Source of the DNA: Pontibacter aquaedesilientis
GTDB lineage: Bacteria; Bacteroidota; Bacteroidia; Cytophagales; Hymenobacteraceae
DNA: 64,000 nucleotides
Assembly: GCF_014773225.1 (NCBI RefSeq)
Contig: NZ_JACXAJ010000002.1
Location: 372,001 to 436,000 of the forward strand
Direction of reading: 5' to 3'
Shown: in pieces, positions 7,202 through 15,499 of the stretch
How the letters are laid out: every line of letters begins with the position of its first letter
Numbering within the stretch: position 1 is the first letter of the stretch
Program-made: the position numbers and the translations under genes
Notes under the pieces: model-generated
Told to the model about the DNA's origin: nothing
Databases searched by the model: none
What the model saw: only the letters and a program-made list of their open reading frames with translations

Positions 7202-8668
7202 CTAAGGGGCGGTGGACGTGGCTATCCGTGGCTTTGTAAAATTATAGGTCAGACCGAAGAAATGGCCGAAAGAGAATTTCTCGTAAGTGGGAATTTGCCC
7301 TTCAGTGCCTAAGTCATAGGGCCTTTTGGTGTCCGCTTTGATGTTGTCGGAGATAGTTTGCACTGAACCCATGGAAAGGCCATAATGAAAAACCAAGCGC
7401 TCCTGCTTTCCAAGGATGAGTCCCAGGCCTGACAAAAGCTGAAACTTCTCGTCCGGGCTGAAGAGGGCACCCACGCTCAACGCAGGTCTCACCCAGGAAC
7501 CGCCTCGCAGGGAGGCATTGATGGTAGACCCAAATCCAACCTGATAATTCCCCTTGTTGCGTGAGTGTACCAGCTTCTGCGTTTGCTGGGTATCGTTCAC
7601 TGTGACAAGTGTGTCCGTGGTAAAGTACTCCTTGTTCACGAGTGAGGTGAGAAATATCCCTCCACTGACATCGATTTTGATACCGCCTTTCAACCAGATG
7701 TTATAAGAATATTTGTCAATGAGGCTGCTGACTGCCGCAGTGTTATCGAAACGCTCCAAAGTGATTTCCACAGCGTCGATATTTTTGCCGTTAACATCCA
7801 GGGGAAGCGTATAATTGTCGAAGCGCAGGCTGTATAGCTTATCCAAGCTCTTTTTGATGCTATCTGTGCTAGCAGTAAGTTCCTGAATCTGGGTCTTATA
7901 TTTATTTTGGAAATCGTCATCCTGGTAGGCAGCTGCCTCCCCATTTAGGATGTCGTGATCATAGAGTAATACTACCAATTCCTCTGTTAAAGCGTCTCTT
8001 TGACTTTCAAAAGTGCTTCTATTTAAGTAATCAGCTGCAGAAATAGTCGCAGTATAGCTGTTTGCTCTAGAAAGCAGGTTTTTCCCCTTGAGCGCTAAGA
8101 TGCGGGCCGCACTCAAGATAAGCTCTTTGTGCCCTTTTGCATCTGTAGGAGGGGTTGTAGCAGGAGCAATCTGCAGCTGGTTTTTCTCGGACGAATTAGT
8201 CGCTATAAGGTATTGGGCGTGAGCGGTATTTTTATTTACATGATTGATTGAGTCTTTCATTTTTTTTCCTTTCTCTACAACATCATTATTGGCTTTCCAG
8301 GATGCCAAAACCCTGTCCATCGGGGTTGCATCTTGCTGCTCGAAAAAATTGACGGAGCGGTGATTAAGGACATACCTGTATTTAAAAGGATTGGCATTGA
8401 TGAGCTCGAAAACAATTAGTTCATCGGTTTGGGCAACTAGCCTTCTGCGAGCATTGTCTGATTGAAGTAATTTTGGATTGGGTTTACTTAAGTCAAGGGT
8501 AAAAACGGCTGTTTCTATATTCTTTTGGCCGTTATTCAGACTAGCTTGAACGGGGAGGGGATTACCACCTTTTTTAGATAGAGAGGCACAACCCATGAAA
8601 GAAAAGCACCCAAGTAGGAGTATTGTAACAGCCAGTGCAGTAGAGCGTATATTCTTCATGCGTATCAT
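7202..8668 (-). CDS. Large lipoprotein with barrel-like C-terminus, unknown function
   Basis: A 488-residue protein with a signal peptide and lipobox F-M-G-C near residue 27 (an ATG three codons in could also start it). The middle, about 110-320, is mostly predicted helical and polar. The last 130 residues alternate glycine and aromatic residues (GFGSTINASLRGG, LLSGLGLILG, FSFGHFFGLTYNFTKP), as in small outer-membrane beta-sheets or surface domains. I do not recognise a family. AT content in the 5' region is higher than in the core genes. It stands apart from the four-gene operon upstream by an 800-bp gap. Confidence 0.65.
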   Translation of the reverse strand: MIRMKNIRSTALAVTILLLGCFSFMGCASLSKKGGNPLPVQASLNNGQKNIETAVFTLDLSKPNPKLLQSDNARRRLVAQTDELIVFELINANPFKYRYVLNHRSVNFFEQQDATPMDRVLASWKANNDVVEKGKKMKDSINHVNKNTAHAQYLIATNSSEKNQLQIAPATTPPTDAKGHKELILSAARILALKGKNLLSRANSYTATISAADYLNRSTFESQRDALTEELVVLLYDHDILNGEAAAYQDDDFQNKYKTQIQELTASTDSIKKSLDKLYSLRFDNYTLPLDVNGKNIDAVEITLERFDNTAAVSSLIDKYSYNIWLKGGIKIDVSGGIFLTSLVNKEYFTTDTLVTVNDTQQTQKLVHSRNKGNYQVGFGSTINASLRGGSWVRPALSVGALFSPDEKFQLLSGLGLILGKQERLVFHYGLSMGSVQTISDNIKADTKRPYDLGTEGQIPTYEKFSFGHFFGLTYNFTKPRIATSTAP

Positions 8669-9464
8669 GGTTTAAATTTAAATTATTGTAATAATAGTTA
8701 TAATTTATTGAAAAATTTCATAAGGTATTTAAAAACAAATAGTTAATATATTTATGCGGGATATAGCAATGAGGTCAGTGAGCTACCAGGGGTGTCTAGC
8801 TCAGCCTGCTTATGGTCCTAAAAACGGGCCCGGGTAGTGCACATGACAGCCTATAGCGGTGAACCTTACCGAGTGGTTGTATTCCATTGCTTGCAGGTAG
8901 GGGTAAGGGACAGCCTGACATGAAACGCTGATTTTTATAGGACGGCCCATAGGTTCTTCAACCGCATAGACGAAGTCAAACAGGTATAACTTTGCAGGCA
9001 TTACGTATCCTAAAAGTATATCCTTTGCGAAGGTATGTGGTCGGCTGAAGGCTATATTAAATTTTACACAAACCCCCGTTTTTCCACGACAAACACTTTT
9101 TTGCCTTTGAGTACCAGGACTACAGACCTTGACTTTTGTTTGCCTGGACTGGCTGGATGGTTTGCGAAGTATAGAAGCCGTTACCTCTTTGAGGAGTCAG
9201 GGGAATACACTTGGTTTGTTTCCAGAATTTCCCCATGCATAAATTTATTCGATTGGTCAAACAACCGGCAAAAAGACTGTCGGAGCAGATTTTGCTTTCA
9301 TAAGTAAGCCACCTGTAGGTATCAGCCTTGCTGGGAAATGGCAGTGGGTAAAATGACAGCATGAGCCTCTGCTCGTCTAAAAGGGCGTATTACTGTTGAA
9401 CAGCCCCAATGTGAAACAGACAATGGAATTTTTAGGTAATATGGCTGCATAAAGTGATTAAAAG
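8669..9464. other. Gene-poor spacer inside the island
   Basis: About 800 bp, AT-rich near 8690-8760, holds only short frames without recognisable domains (8810-9001 minus, 9035-9307 plus, 9120-9362 minus). A TAACTTTG at 8987-8994 on plus fits the -7 consensus and could drive the weak frame at 9035, but I see no other support. The region may be decayed coding DNA. Confidence 0.4.
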
Positions 9465-10319
9465 CTATTTGTCGAACAGTAGATAGGGGTTCGAGCCGAT
9501 CCTGTCACGTTTAAAGTAAATGCTCAGAAGCCTTTGGTTTTTCCTCGACAGGGGGCTATCGAAAGGGAAGTACATGCGCATGTTTTCAAAATGGCCGTTG
9601 CGGGGCTTCCTGGACTTTCGGACAAAATAAATAGTACCTGTGAAGGAAGCGACATCACCTGTGTCTTTTCGTTCGGAAAAGGAGAGCGGTGGCTGGGTCG
9701 TATTGTCGAAGGTACTCTGGTATATGAGCGCGTATTGCTTAAACCCCTCAAAGTGCACCGGTTCCCTCAGTGCCTTGTCAGCCGGGATATACAGTTGAAA
9801 TTCGTTTTTTATAAGCTCAGTGATTCCACTGATTTCCAAAAAATTACGATTTGCACCATACTTTAGGCTCCATACATCTACCGCCTCGCCGCGCTTGGCA
9901 TCAAAAGCAATCTCACCGGAGTCGTTTAGCTTACCAAACAGGATAACTTTGAAATCATAGGCGTTGAGCTGATTCGGCGGTATATCCCGCTCAGCGTAAC
10001 GGTTCCTGTAGTGATTAGAGATGGTAGAAATATAAATTACGTTTTGCTTTGTCTCCGATAGCAGCAGGTACTCTATTTCAACAAGGATACCCCCGGGGGC
10101 CGCCTCCTGATACCGGCGTGTGACCAAACGTTTTCGCTCCCCGTCGTTTTCCTCATACAGTCTGCGCACATAGAGTTGGTAACTACCGTCCAGGGTGATG
10201 CGACCTACCTGCTGCCTGTTTGTTGGCAGGCTCTCCTCGCTGTAGGAGCTATAGGTGAGGTGCTTGCCGCATCCAGTCAGGAGCAGGGCAACAGTCAGTA
10301 AATAGGGAATCGTGCGCAT
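9465..10319 (-). CDS. Lipoprotein, last gene of the four-gene island operon
   Basis: A 284-residue protein with signal peptide MRTIPYLLTVALLLTGC (lipobox L-T-G-C, Cys 17). The remainder is soluble and rich in beta-type residues, with DGSYQLYVRRLY and later repeated aromatic strands. No family is recognised. Its ATG overlaps the stop of the preceding barrel gene (TAATG), so the two are translationally coupled. The context suggests an envelope partner of the two predicted outer-membrane proteins encoded just upstream. Confidence 0.7.
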   Translation of the reverse strand: MRTIPYLLTVALLLTGCGKHLTYSSYSEESLPTNRQQVGRITLDGSYQLYVRRLYEENDGERKRLVTRRYQEAAPGGILVEIEYLLLSETKQNVIYISTISNHYRNRYAERDIPPNQLNAYDFKVILFGKLNDSGEIAFDAKRGEAVDVWSLKYGANRNFLEISGITELIKNEFQLYIPADKALREPVHFEGFKQYALIYQSTFDNTTQPPLSFSERKDTGDVASFTGTIYFVRKSRKPRNGHFENMRMYFPFDSPLSRKNQRLLSIYFKRDRIGSNPYLLFDK

Positions 10320-11356
10320 TATCTTAGACCTAATGTTGTGTTTCCCCTATTAAAGTGTCCGCTTAAGGAAAGATGCGGCTGGTATGGGACCAGGTGAAAA
10401 CTGTCAAACAAGGTCCAGTGAATCCAATGCTGGGCATCAACCCGCACATAGTTATACCCTTTGATACTGGCTCCGTAATGCTGCGCCACATTGGTCACTG
10501 TCAGGCTCCATACACTTTTATTATAGTCCTCCTGCACCGGATCGCGGTAGTTCATATAGGCCAGGTACATCTTGTTCGACAGCTCGAAGGCGTTCAGCGT
10601 ATATCCGGTATGCTTGTGGTAGCTCACCTCTACCAAGCTGGCTACCGTATGAGGCTGTCCGTGATAGCTTACTACAGCCCCCCCTGTATAGTACCTGTCT
10701 TTTCTGTCCCCGATGCGGGTGTGTGATATCCCTATGCCGCCGTCATTATAGTAGGATATCTGAAAGCGGTTCAGGTGCACGTTGACAAACCCGACCCGCT
10801 GGTTTTTCTTGGATTTATCAGATGTGAAAATAAAATTGGTCCCCACGCTGACGGAGTTTCGGAAAGGATTCTGCAGGGGAGGAATAACAAAATCACCGAA
10901 ATAGTACAAGGGGACCATGCGTGTTTCCACGAACGGCTGGTTCCGGCTGTATAAAAAGTTCTTATCCCCGGCCGTTAGCATGACAGAAGTGATAAAGTCG
11001 AATGTAGGTTTGAACGTGAACCGCTGGTTCCTGCTGCCCAGCCCGCCATTGTAAAGCTGCAGCTCCGTGTTGAGAGAGGGGTGTAAACTTGATTTCAAAA
11101 AGTTGGAGGCCACCCCCGTGGAAGCGACCAGGCGGTAAACCGGTGCCGGTGCATGCTTCGAGATCCCCAGTTCAATACTGGCCTTCAGGGAAAACCCGTA
11201 TTGGAAAGCATAGGGGTTAGCCCTGGTGTCAACAGGTGTTTGCGCCGCCAGTGGAGTAAGTGCGGCCAAAAATGCAAGCAGTAACAGGCACCTCTTTGTC
11301 TGAGCGGCGGCTTTAGCCGGGTAAATACTGGGAATATGGAACATTTGTCTCTTCAT
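10319..11356 (-). CDS. Predicted outer-membrane beta-barrel protein
   Basis: 345 residues. A signal peptide core LLLLAFLAALTPLAAQ ends near residue 39 after an unusually long basic N-terminus. The mature part is a series of amphipathic strands with Gly and aromatic residues (FQYGFSLKASIELG, GFVNVHLNRFQISYYNDGGIG, YTGGAVVSYHG) and the terminal strand ends LGLR. No SusC, porin or TolC signature is seen. Start and stop overlap the neighbouring genes by one base each (TAATG). The function is unknown; an outer-membrane location is inferred. Confidence 0.7.
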   Translation of the reverse strand: MKRQMFHIPSIYPAKAAAQTKRCLLLLAFLAALTPLAAQTPVDTRANPYAFQYGFSLKASIELGISKHAPAPVYRLVASTGVASNFLKSSLHPSLNTELQLYNGGLGSRNQRFTFKPTFDFITSVMLTAGDKNFLYSRNQPFVETRMVPLYYFGDFVIPPLQNPFRNSVSVGTNFIFTSDKSKKNQRVGFVNVHLNRFQISYYNDGGIGISHTRIGDRKDRYYTGGAVVSYHGQPHTVASLVEVSYHKHTGYTLNAFELSNKMYLAYMNYRDPVQEDYNKSVWSLTVTNVAQHYGASIKGYNYVRVDAQHWIHWTLFDSFHLVPYQPHLSLSGHFNRGNTTLGLR

Positions 11357-12102
11357 TACAGGATAATGGCACCGTTTAATCCAAAAACAAGCTGGTCGAT
11401 ATGCGAGAGGGACCCGTGCCGGAACCGCTGCCCATAATAGCTGCCGAATGCGCCGGCAGACATTGTTTTGGTTCTGTTCATGACCCTGCTCACCTGGAAA
11501 TGCAGCGGAACAGAGAATCGGCTGACTTGCCTGCTGGATGAGAGCTGGCGGCGCCCTTGGTTTTCAGTGCGGTTGATCAGCACTCCCTCGATGTTATAAT
11601 CCAGCGCAGGGCCTGCCATCAGGGTCCACTGGTCAAACCGGCCCAACTGCATAAAAGGCAATACAAGGACACCGATATAGCTGGCCCGAAGTGCGCTTTT
11701 GCCCATGCGGTTGTTTCGTGCCGGCTCCAGGACACCGTCACTGTTGGGGCTCCATGCCGTATCTTTCCAAACCAGCCGGTTGCGTCCGGCCCGCAATCCG
11801 GCAGTCATGTAAAGGGGCTCTTTCCCGATGCGGATATGTTTTTCCCTGAAAAAGGCGTACGGGTACACCACTTGAAAGCTCCACGAGGGTGCAAGGGCTT
11901 GGGGTCCAATCCGGCTGGTGCTGTAACCGTGTCCCACCGACAGCTGCAGGACATCAAAGTTCACATAGTCGTGTTTTGAGGTGGTGGCCTCTTCCAGCGG
12001 CAGCAGGGATTCCGGAGTTCCCCCCTTCACGTGGGGCTGGGAAAAGCCCTTGGCAGCAAGCAGCAGCAGTCCACCGAAAAAGAAATAGAAGCGCATCGCC
12101 AT
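11356..12102 (-). CDS. Predicted outer-membrane protein, unknown function
   Basis: I take the start at ATG 12102, directly after the upstream stop (TGATATG), giving 248 residues that begin with signal peptide MAMRFYFFFGGLLLLAAKGFSQ. A longer frame upstream would overlap the hydrolase gene by 200 bp and has no signal sequence. The mature part has alternating strands (FDVLQLSVGHGYSTSRIG, YMTAGLRAGRNRLVW, SRFSVPLHFQVSRVMN, FGLNGAIIL at the very end), compatible with a small outer-membrane beta-barrel. It is coupled to the next barrel gene by TAATG. Confidence 0.7.
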   Translation of the reverse strand: MAMRFYFFFGGLLLLAAKGFSQPHVKGGTPESLLPLEEATTSKHDYVNFDVLQLSVGHGYSTSRIGPQALAPSWSFQVVYPYAFFREKHIRIGKEPLYMTAGLRAGRNRLVWKDTAWSPNSDGVLEPARNNRMGKSALRASYIGVLVLPFMQLGRFDQWTLMAGPALDYNIEGVLINRTENQGRRQLSSSRQVSRFSVPLHFQVSRVMNRTKTMSAGAFGSYYGQRFRHGSLSHIDQLVFGLNGAIIL

Positions 12103-12103
12103 A

Positions 12104-14338
12104 TCAGAAATAGTCAAGTATAAATTTCTTTCCATTCTCGTAAAACAACTTTTGCATTTTGACCCTGCTATCCTCCAGGCTGGTGATAAGGGGTTGCCCC
12201 GTTCGGTGTGGCTCATGAAAATCTTCCGCGTGCAGCTGGGCAAAAATGTAGGCGTACACGACCATCCTCCGATGTAACAGCGGGAGATAGGAGGCCGTGG
12301 GGGCAAAATCAATCGGGTCAATCAGGCCGTCATAGTCACTGCCCAGGGCAACAATATCCCAGGGGGCTTTTCGCAGCGTCACATCATCAGGCGTATATTG
12401 GAAAAAATAGTTGTTCAGCGCGTTCCTCTCTGTATCAGGCAGTCTTTCAGCTGCTTGCTGGTAGGAGGTAAGCCGAACAATATAAAAGATGTTCCGCAGC
12501 AGTGGCTCAACCTTCAGGTATTCTATGACTTTGAGGTTATCGGGCGTTAATTGTAATTCCTGCAGCTTTTCAGGAGGAAGCGAATCGCTGATTTCCTGGA
12601 AGCGACGCGCCATCTCCTTTTCGTAGTCCTCAGTGTAGTTGGGGGCAAAGGCCCCCAACTGGCGAGGGTCCAGCAGCAGGCCTATGATGCCGTCTGATTT
12701 ATTTATTTCGATAATCTCCTCATCAAACAGGTTCAGGGACCAAGGGTAAAACCATCCGGCGGTCTTGTCTGCCGCCAAGTCATACCCGCTGAAAGGGTCA
12801 TAGGTGGCGTCGCTGGTCAAAAGGGTGGGGTCCCGGAAATTTAATGGCTGATACATGGCTCTTTCAAATGAGTTCAGGTCCCTGGAGTATCCGCGCCCCT
12901 CCATAACGCCCTCGCGCCAGTACTTTGCCCGGGCTACCGGATCTTCCCCTTTCAAAATCGATTTCTTGTAAAAAGCCCTCGGGTCCTCCGATTCCTGGTA
13001 CCGGTCAAAATTGGGCCGCAGGCCGGTGGCAGCGGCCATGGCCTGCTTTTCACCGCTGACGGCAAAATGCGAGGCTACAATGGGTATTGGAATACCCAGT
13101 TCCTTTTCCAGCCGCCTTCTCTGGTAGTAATACTGGATGCGGGCCTTCACATCCATGTGCTTCACATCAATATAGGTCGGCTTCCCGTATTTTGTCGTGG
13201 TAGGATCAACGAAAGCTTTTACGACATCAAGGCCCAGCTTCTGGCAGTGCAGGTCATTGAAGCCATCATACTCCTTGTTGACGATGCTGTTTCTGACAGT
13301 CGGGATTTTGGAAAGCAGGGCAGGCAGCCGGTGCTGGTAGCTCTCGGGGTCCCGGTCAATGGTTTTGGCAAAGCCCACGACATGGTTTTGCGCAAAGTGC
13401 CCTAGGGTAATGAAGAACAGCCGATGGGGTAAGTTTTTGAGCAATGAAACGTTGGACAACAGCTCTTCTCTGATCTCCTTTTCCTGTCCGTGCTCATTAT
13501 CGTTTTGGGGCTTGCCGATGTAGCCTTTTCTACCGGACAAGGGGCCGTACAGCACCTGTGCACCCTCTATGGTCATCAGCATCGGACTGATGATGACCCT
13601 GTCGGGGTCGCTGCTGTCGAGCTGTGCATTATGCGCCAAAGCCGCGCGTAATTCCCCGTTGTCCCTGACCAGCTTTACCTGGCTATAGTATTGCTGCGGC
13701 TCCCCATGACCAACGGTTTCACCGTCTTTCTGGTATAGCGCTGTGGGAAAGGTGACGTGTACCGGGCGTACGGAGTCCTGCAGCTGCGAGAAGTAGTACT
13801 CAGCCAAGAAGTCGTGCAGCGGAGCATGGGCAGGTGTGCTGTAATACCGAAGCCGTCGCATGCCCATTTTGGATACCAGTTTACCGTTAATCAATCTCTT
13901 GATGAAGCTCAGGGCATACTGTTTCTCAAAAGGGTAGAAACTGTTGCAAAGGATGGAACCGGGGGTGTATTTCAATTCTGCGTAACTGGCTTGGTCATAA
14001 TTGCGCAAATCTGACGTCAATCCTCTTTGCAGCGCCTTTCTTTGCCGGGGTTTGCGGGAGAGGAGATAGCTTTCCCAATTGTCAGCGCTCATGGCCTTCT
14101 GCTGCGGTGTAGCCGACTGGAAGTGCGCCAGCAGTTCCGGGGTGAAGCGCAGCTTTCCACCCGTAGTGTCAGAGCCGGCCAGGATCAGCTTCATGTCCTC
14201 TGCGGTCTTTGGTCTGTTGTAGTGCTTATAGGTAGGGTGAATGTGCAGGTCGGAGAAAGAGGAGAAGGCGTCCTGTGCCTCGCTTGCAGGGGAGAACTTT
14301 AAAAGCAGTACCAGCTGGACAATCAGGATCTTTCGCAT
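12104..14338 (-). CDS. Secreted metal-dependent hydrolase related to M19 membrane dipeptidases
   Basis: The start ATG 14338 gives signal peptide MRKILIVQLVLLLKFSPASEAQ and about 744 residues; a further ATG at 14380 would precede it with polar residues. Metal-binding signatures of the amidohydrolase/M19 TIM barrel are visible in order: FSDLHIHPT just after the signal (HxH), YIDVKHMDVKAR, IPIVASHFAVSG, SDGIIGLLL and IVALGSDYDG, the last close to the GSDFDG motif of renal dipeptidase. At 744 residues it is about twice a normal M19 enzyme, with large insertions between barrel elements. It heads the operon with two predicted outer-membrane proteins and a lipoprotein. The substrate is unknown. Confidence 0.7.
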   Translation of the reverse strand: MRKILIVQLVLLLKFSPASEAQDAFSSFSDLHIHPTYKHYNRPKTAEDMKLILAGSDTTGGKLRFTPELLAHFQSATPQQKAMSADNWESYLLSRKPRQRKALQRGLTSDLRNYDQASYAELKYTPGSILCNSFYPFEKQYALSFIKRLINGKLVSKMGMRRLRYYSTPAHAPLHDFLAEYYFSQLQDSVRPVHVTFPTALYQKDGETVGHGEPQQYYSQVKLVRDNGELRAALAHNAQLDSSDPDRVIISPMLMTIEGAQVLYGPLSGRKGYIGKPQNDNEHGQEKEIREELLSNVSLLKNLPHRLFFITLGHFAQNHVVGFAKTIDRDPESYQHRLPALLSKIPTVRNSIVNKEYDGFNDLHCQKLGLDVVKAFVDPTTTKYGKPTYIDVKHMDVKARIQYYYQRRRLEKELGIPIPIVASHFAVSGEKQAMAAATGLRPNFDRYQESEDPRAFYKKSILKGEDPVARAKYWREGVMEGRGYSRDLNSFERAMYQPLNFRDPTLLTSDATYDPFSGYDLAADKTAGWFYPWSLNLFDEEIIEINKSDGIIGLLLDPRQLGAFAPNYTEDYEKEMARRFQEISDSLPPEKLQELQLTPDNLKVIEYLKVEPLLRNIFYIVRLTSYQQAAERLPDTERNALNNYFFQYTPDDVTLRKAPWDIVALGSDYDGLIDPIDFAPTASYLPLLHRRMVVYAYIFAQLHAEDFHEPHRTGQPLITSLEDSRVKMQKLFYENGKKFILDYF

Positions 14339-14528
14339 AGTCTTGTTGTAATAGTATAATATATTACTTTTATATTTCAATAATGTTTTGGTTATTATAA
14401 TAATTTTAATTTAAATTTGATTTTATATAATAAGACTTGTCTCCCTAAGTGGTATTTATTGAAACTGATTAGCTGATGCTACGCTCATGAAAATTCCAGT
14501 TTAACCTTGACTATTTTGTTTCCTATGA

Positions 14529-14599
14529 ACTCTCTGCTGGTAGCGATACCAAACCAGCAAAAAGCCCGTAAATCAGCGATTTACGGGCTTTTTCGTTTC
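14529..14599 (+). repeat. Direct repeat, right copy (att-like)
   Basis: 71 bp that repeat the last 8 nt of tRNA-Ser and its terminator (compare 5398-5467). No tRNA body lies upstream of it. This is the pattern expected at the distal end of an island integrated in the tRNA 3' end. Confidence 0.75.
14559..14593 (+). terminator. Duplicated tRNA-Ser terminator hairpin
   Basis: Identical 16-bp arms and AGC loop to 5427-5461. Here no gene precedes it on the plus strand. Confidence 0.7.
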
Positions 14600-14681
14600 A
14601 AGAGCTAAGATCAATTCTTCAGGTTTGCCTCATAGTAGCATCAGAAGCGCTCATAGAAATCAGCTACTGGTTGTATTATGT

Positions 14682-15269
14682 TTAATTCCTGCTCCAGGCT
14701 CTGCCACTGAACATGTCATCTACCTCCGTGTGGAAAATATGGTTGGAGTAGTTACTCAGTGTTTTTACGGCTAGCGCAAGGATTATTTCGAGGATATGTT
14801 TCTCCTGATAACCTGCCTCTAAAAATGCTTCTACATCCTCATGCGAAGGGTTGCCACGCTTCTCAAACATTGCACGTGTAAATACCGATAGGGCATTTAA
14901 TTTAGCATCTGGTATCTCCTGTTCTGCCCGAATGGCATTTGTTACCTCAACTGGCACCTTCGACACATTGTCGGCTAGAAAACTGTGCGCTGCAGCGCAA
15001 TATTCGCAGCCATTAGCAATACTGATCGTAACGAAAACCACTTCCTGCTCCACCGGAGAGAAGCCGCTGTTCTTCCGGAAATGCTCATACCCTACGGCGT
15101 ACGTTTCCATTAAGCCTGGTGAGTTCACCATGTTAGCATACATATTCGGAATCATCCCCATTTGCTTCTGAGATGTTTCCAGATGAGGCTTTTGTGCCTC
15201 ATTTGCAGTGGCGGTGGTTACTGGTTCTAAAGTGGTTTTAAATCTTTTATTTTCTGTGTTGATTGTCAT
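14682..15269 (-). CDS. Carboxymuconolactone decarboxylase/AhpD-like protein
   Basis: 195 residues with the CMD-family core (PF02627). The motif NGCEYCAAAHSF contains the C-x-x-C pair followed by H that in AhpD-type proteins is the redox-active site for peroxide reduction. A role in oxidative-stress defence is inferred from family. Its promoter has TACCTTTG at 15413-15406 (minus) and a TGTC-N8-GACA palindrome at 15433-15452, the same layout as the promoters of the arsenic/redox genes further on. Confidence 0.85.
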   Translation of the reverse strand: MTINTENKRFKTTLEPVTTATANEAQKPHLETSQKQMGMIPNMYANMVNSPGLMETYAVGYEHFRKNSGFSPVEQEVVFVTISIANGCEYCAAAHSFLADNVSKVPVEVTNAIRAEQEIPDAKLNALSVFTRAMFEKRGNPSHEDVEAFLEAGYQEKHILEIILALAVKTLSNYSNHIFHTEVDDMFSGRAWSRN

Positions 15270-15405
15270 CGTTTAGAATTATGTGGAAAAATGTATGTGA
15301 AGCTATGGCTGCGTTTTTCTTAAATAAAGTTTTTCATCCCTGAATTAGTCAACTATACCTGATGAGGGCATAAGGTTGTAAACACTAGCTTTGATAGCTT
15401 CGGCA

Positions 15406-15413
15406 CAAAGGTA
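15406..15413 (-). promoter_or_regulatory. -7 element of the AhpD-like gene
   Basis: On the minus strand TACCTTTG matches TAnnTTTG exactly, 137 bp before the start codon. The upstream palindrome centre lies 36.5 bp from its last base. Confidence 0.6.
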
Positions 15414-15432
15414 TAAGTAAGGGGAAAACTAA

Positions 15433-15452
15433 TTTGTCAGGTATGCGACAAA
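15433..15452. promoter_or_regulatory. TGTC-N8-GACA operator, site 1
   Basis: TTTGTC - 8 nt - GACAAA, with AGGTATGC as spacer. It is one of four matching palindromes, and its position relative to the -7 element suggests an activator site near -42. Confidence 0.65.
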
Positions 15453-15499
15453 ACGGAATAAGAGGCTTGATCCATAGGGTAGCAAGACAACACAAGTCT

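Larger units (their letters stand above)
5471..14528. mobile_element. Putative genomic island between tRNA-Ser repeats
   Basis: The segment lies between the intact tRNA-Ser plus terminator (5321-5467) and a second copy of the tRNA tip plus terminator (14529-14599). It contains a decayed IS3-type element and six lipoprotein, outer-membrane or hydrolase genes, all on the minus strand. No site-specific integrase, relaxase or phage gene is present, so it would be a decayed or trans-mobilised island. An alternative is that the right copy is a remnant of a lost tandem tRNA locus. Confidence 0.6.

Noticed and set aside
8810..9362. Three short frames in the island spacer
   Set aside because: No domain, odd composition and mutual overlap; only a weak promoter match at 8987 supports the plus-strand one.
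11356..12321. Longer 321-residue form of the second outer-membrane gene
   Set aside because: It overlaps the hydrolase gene by about 200 bp and lacks a signal peptide; ATG 12102 right after the upstream stop has one.
13067..14302. Plus-strand frames inside the M19-like hydrolase
   Set aside because: They are antisense shadows of a long frame that has continuous metal-site motifs and a signal peptide.
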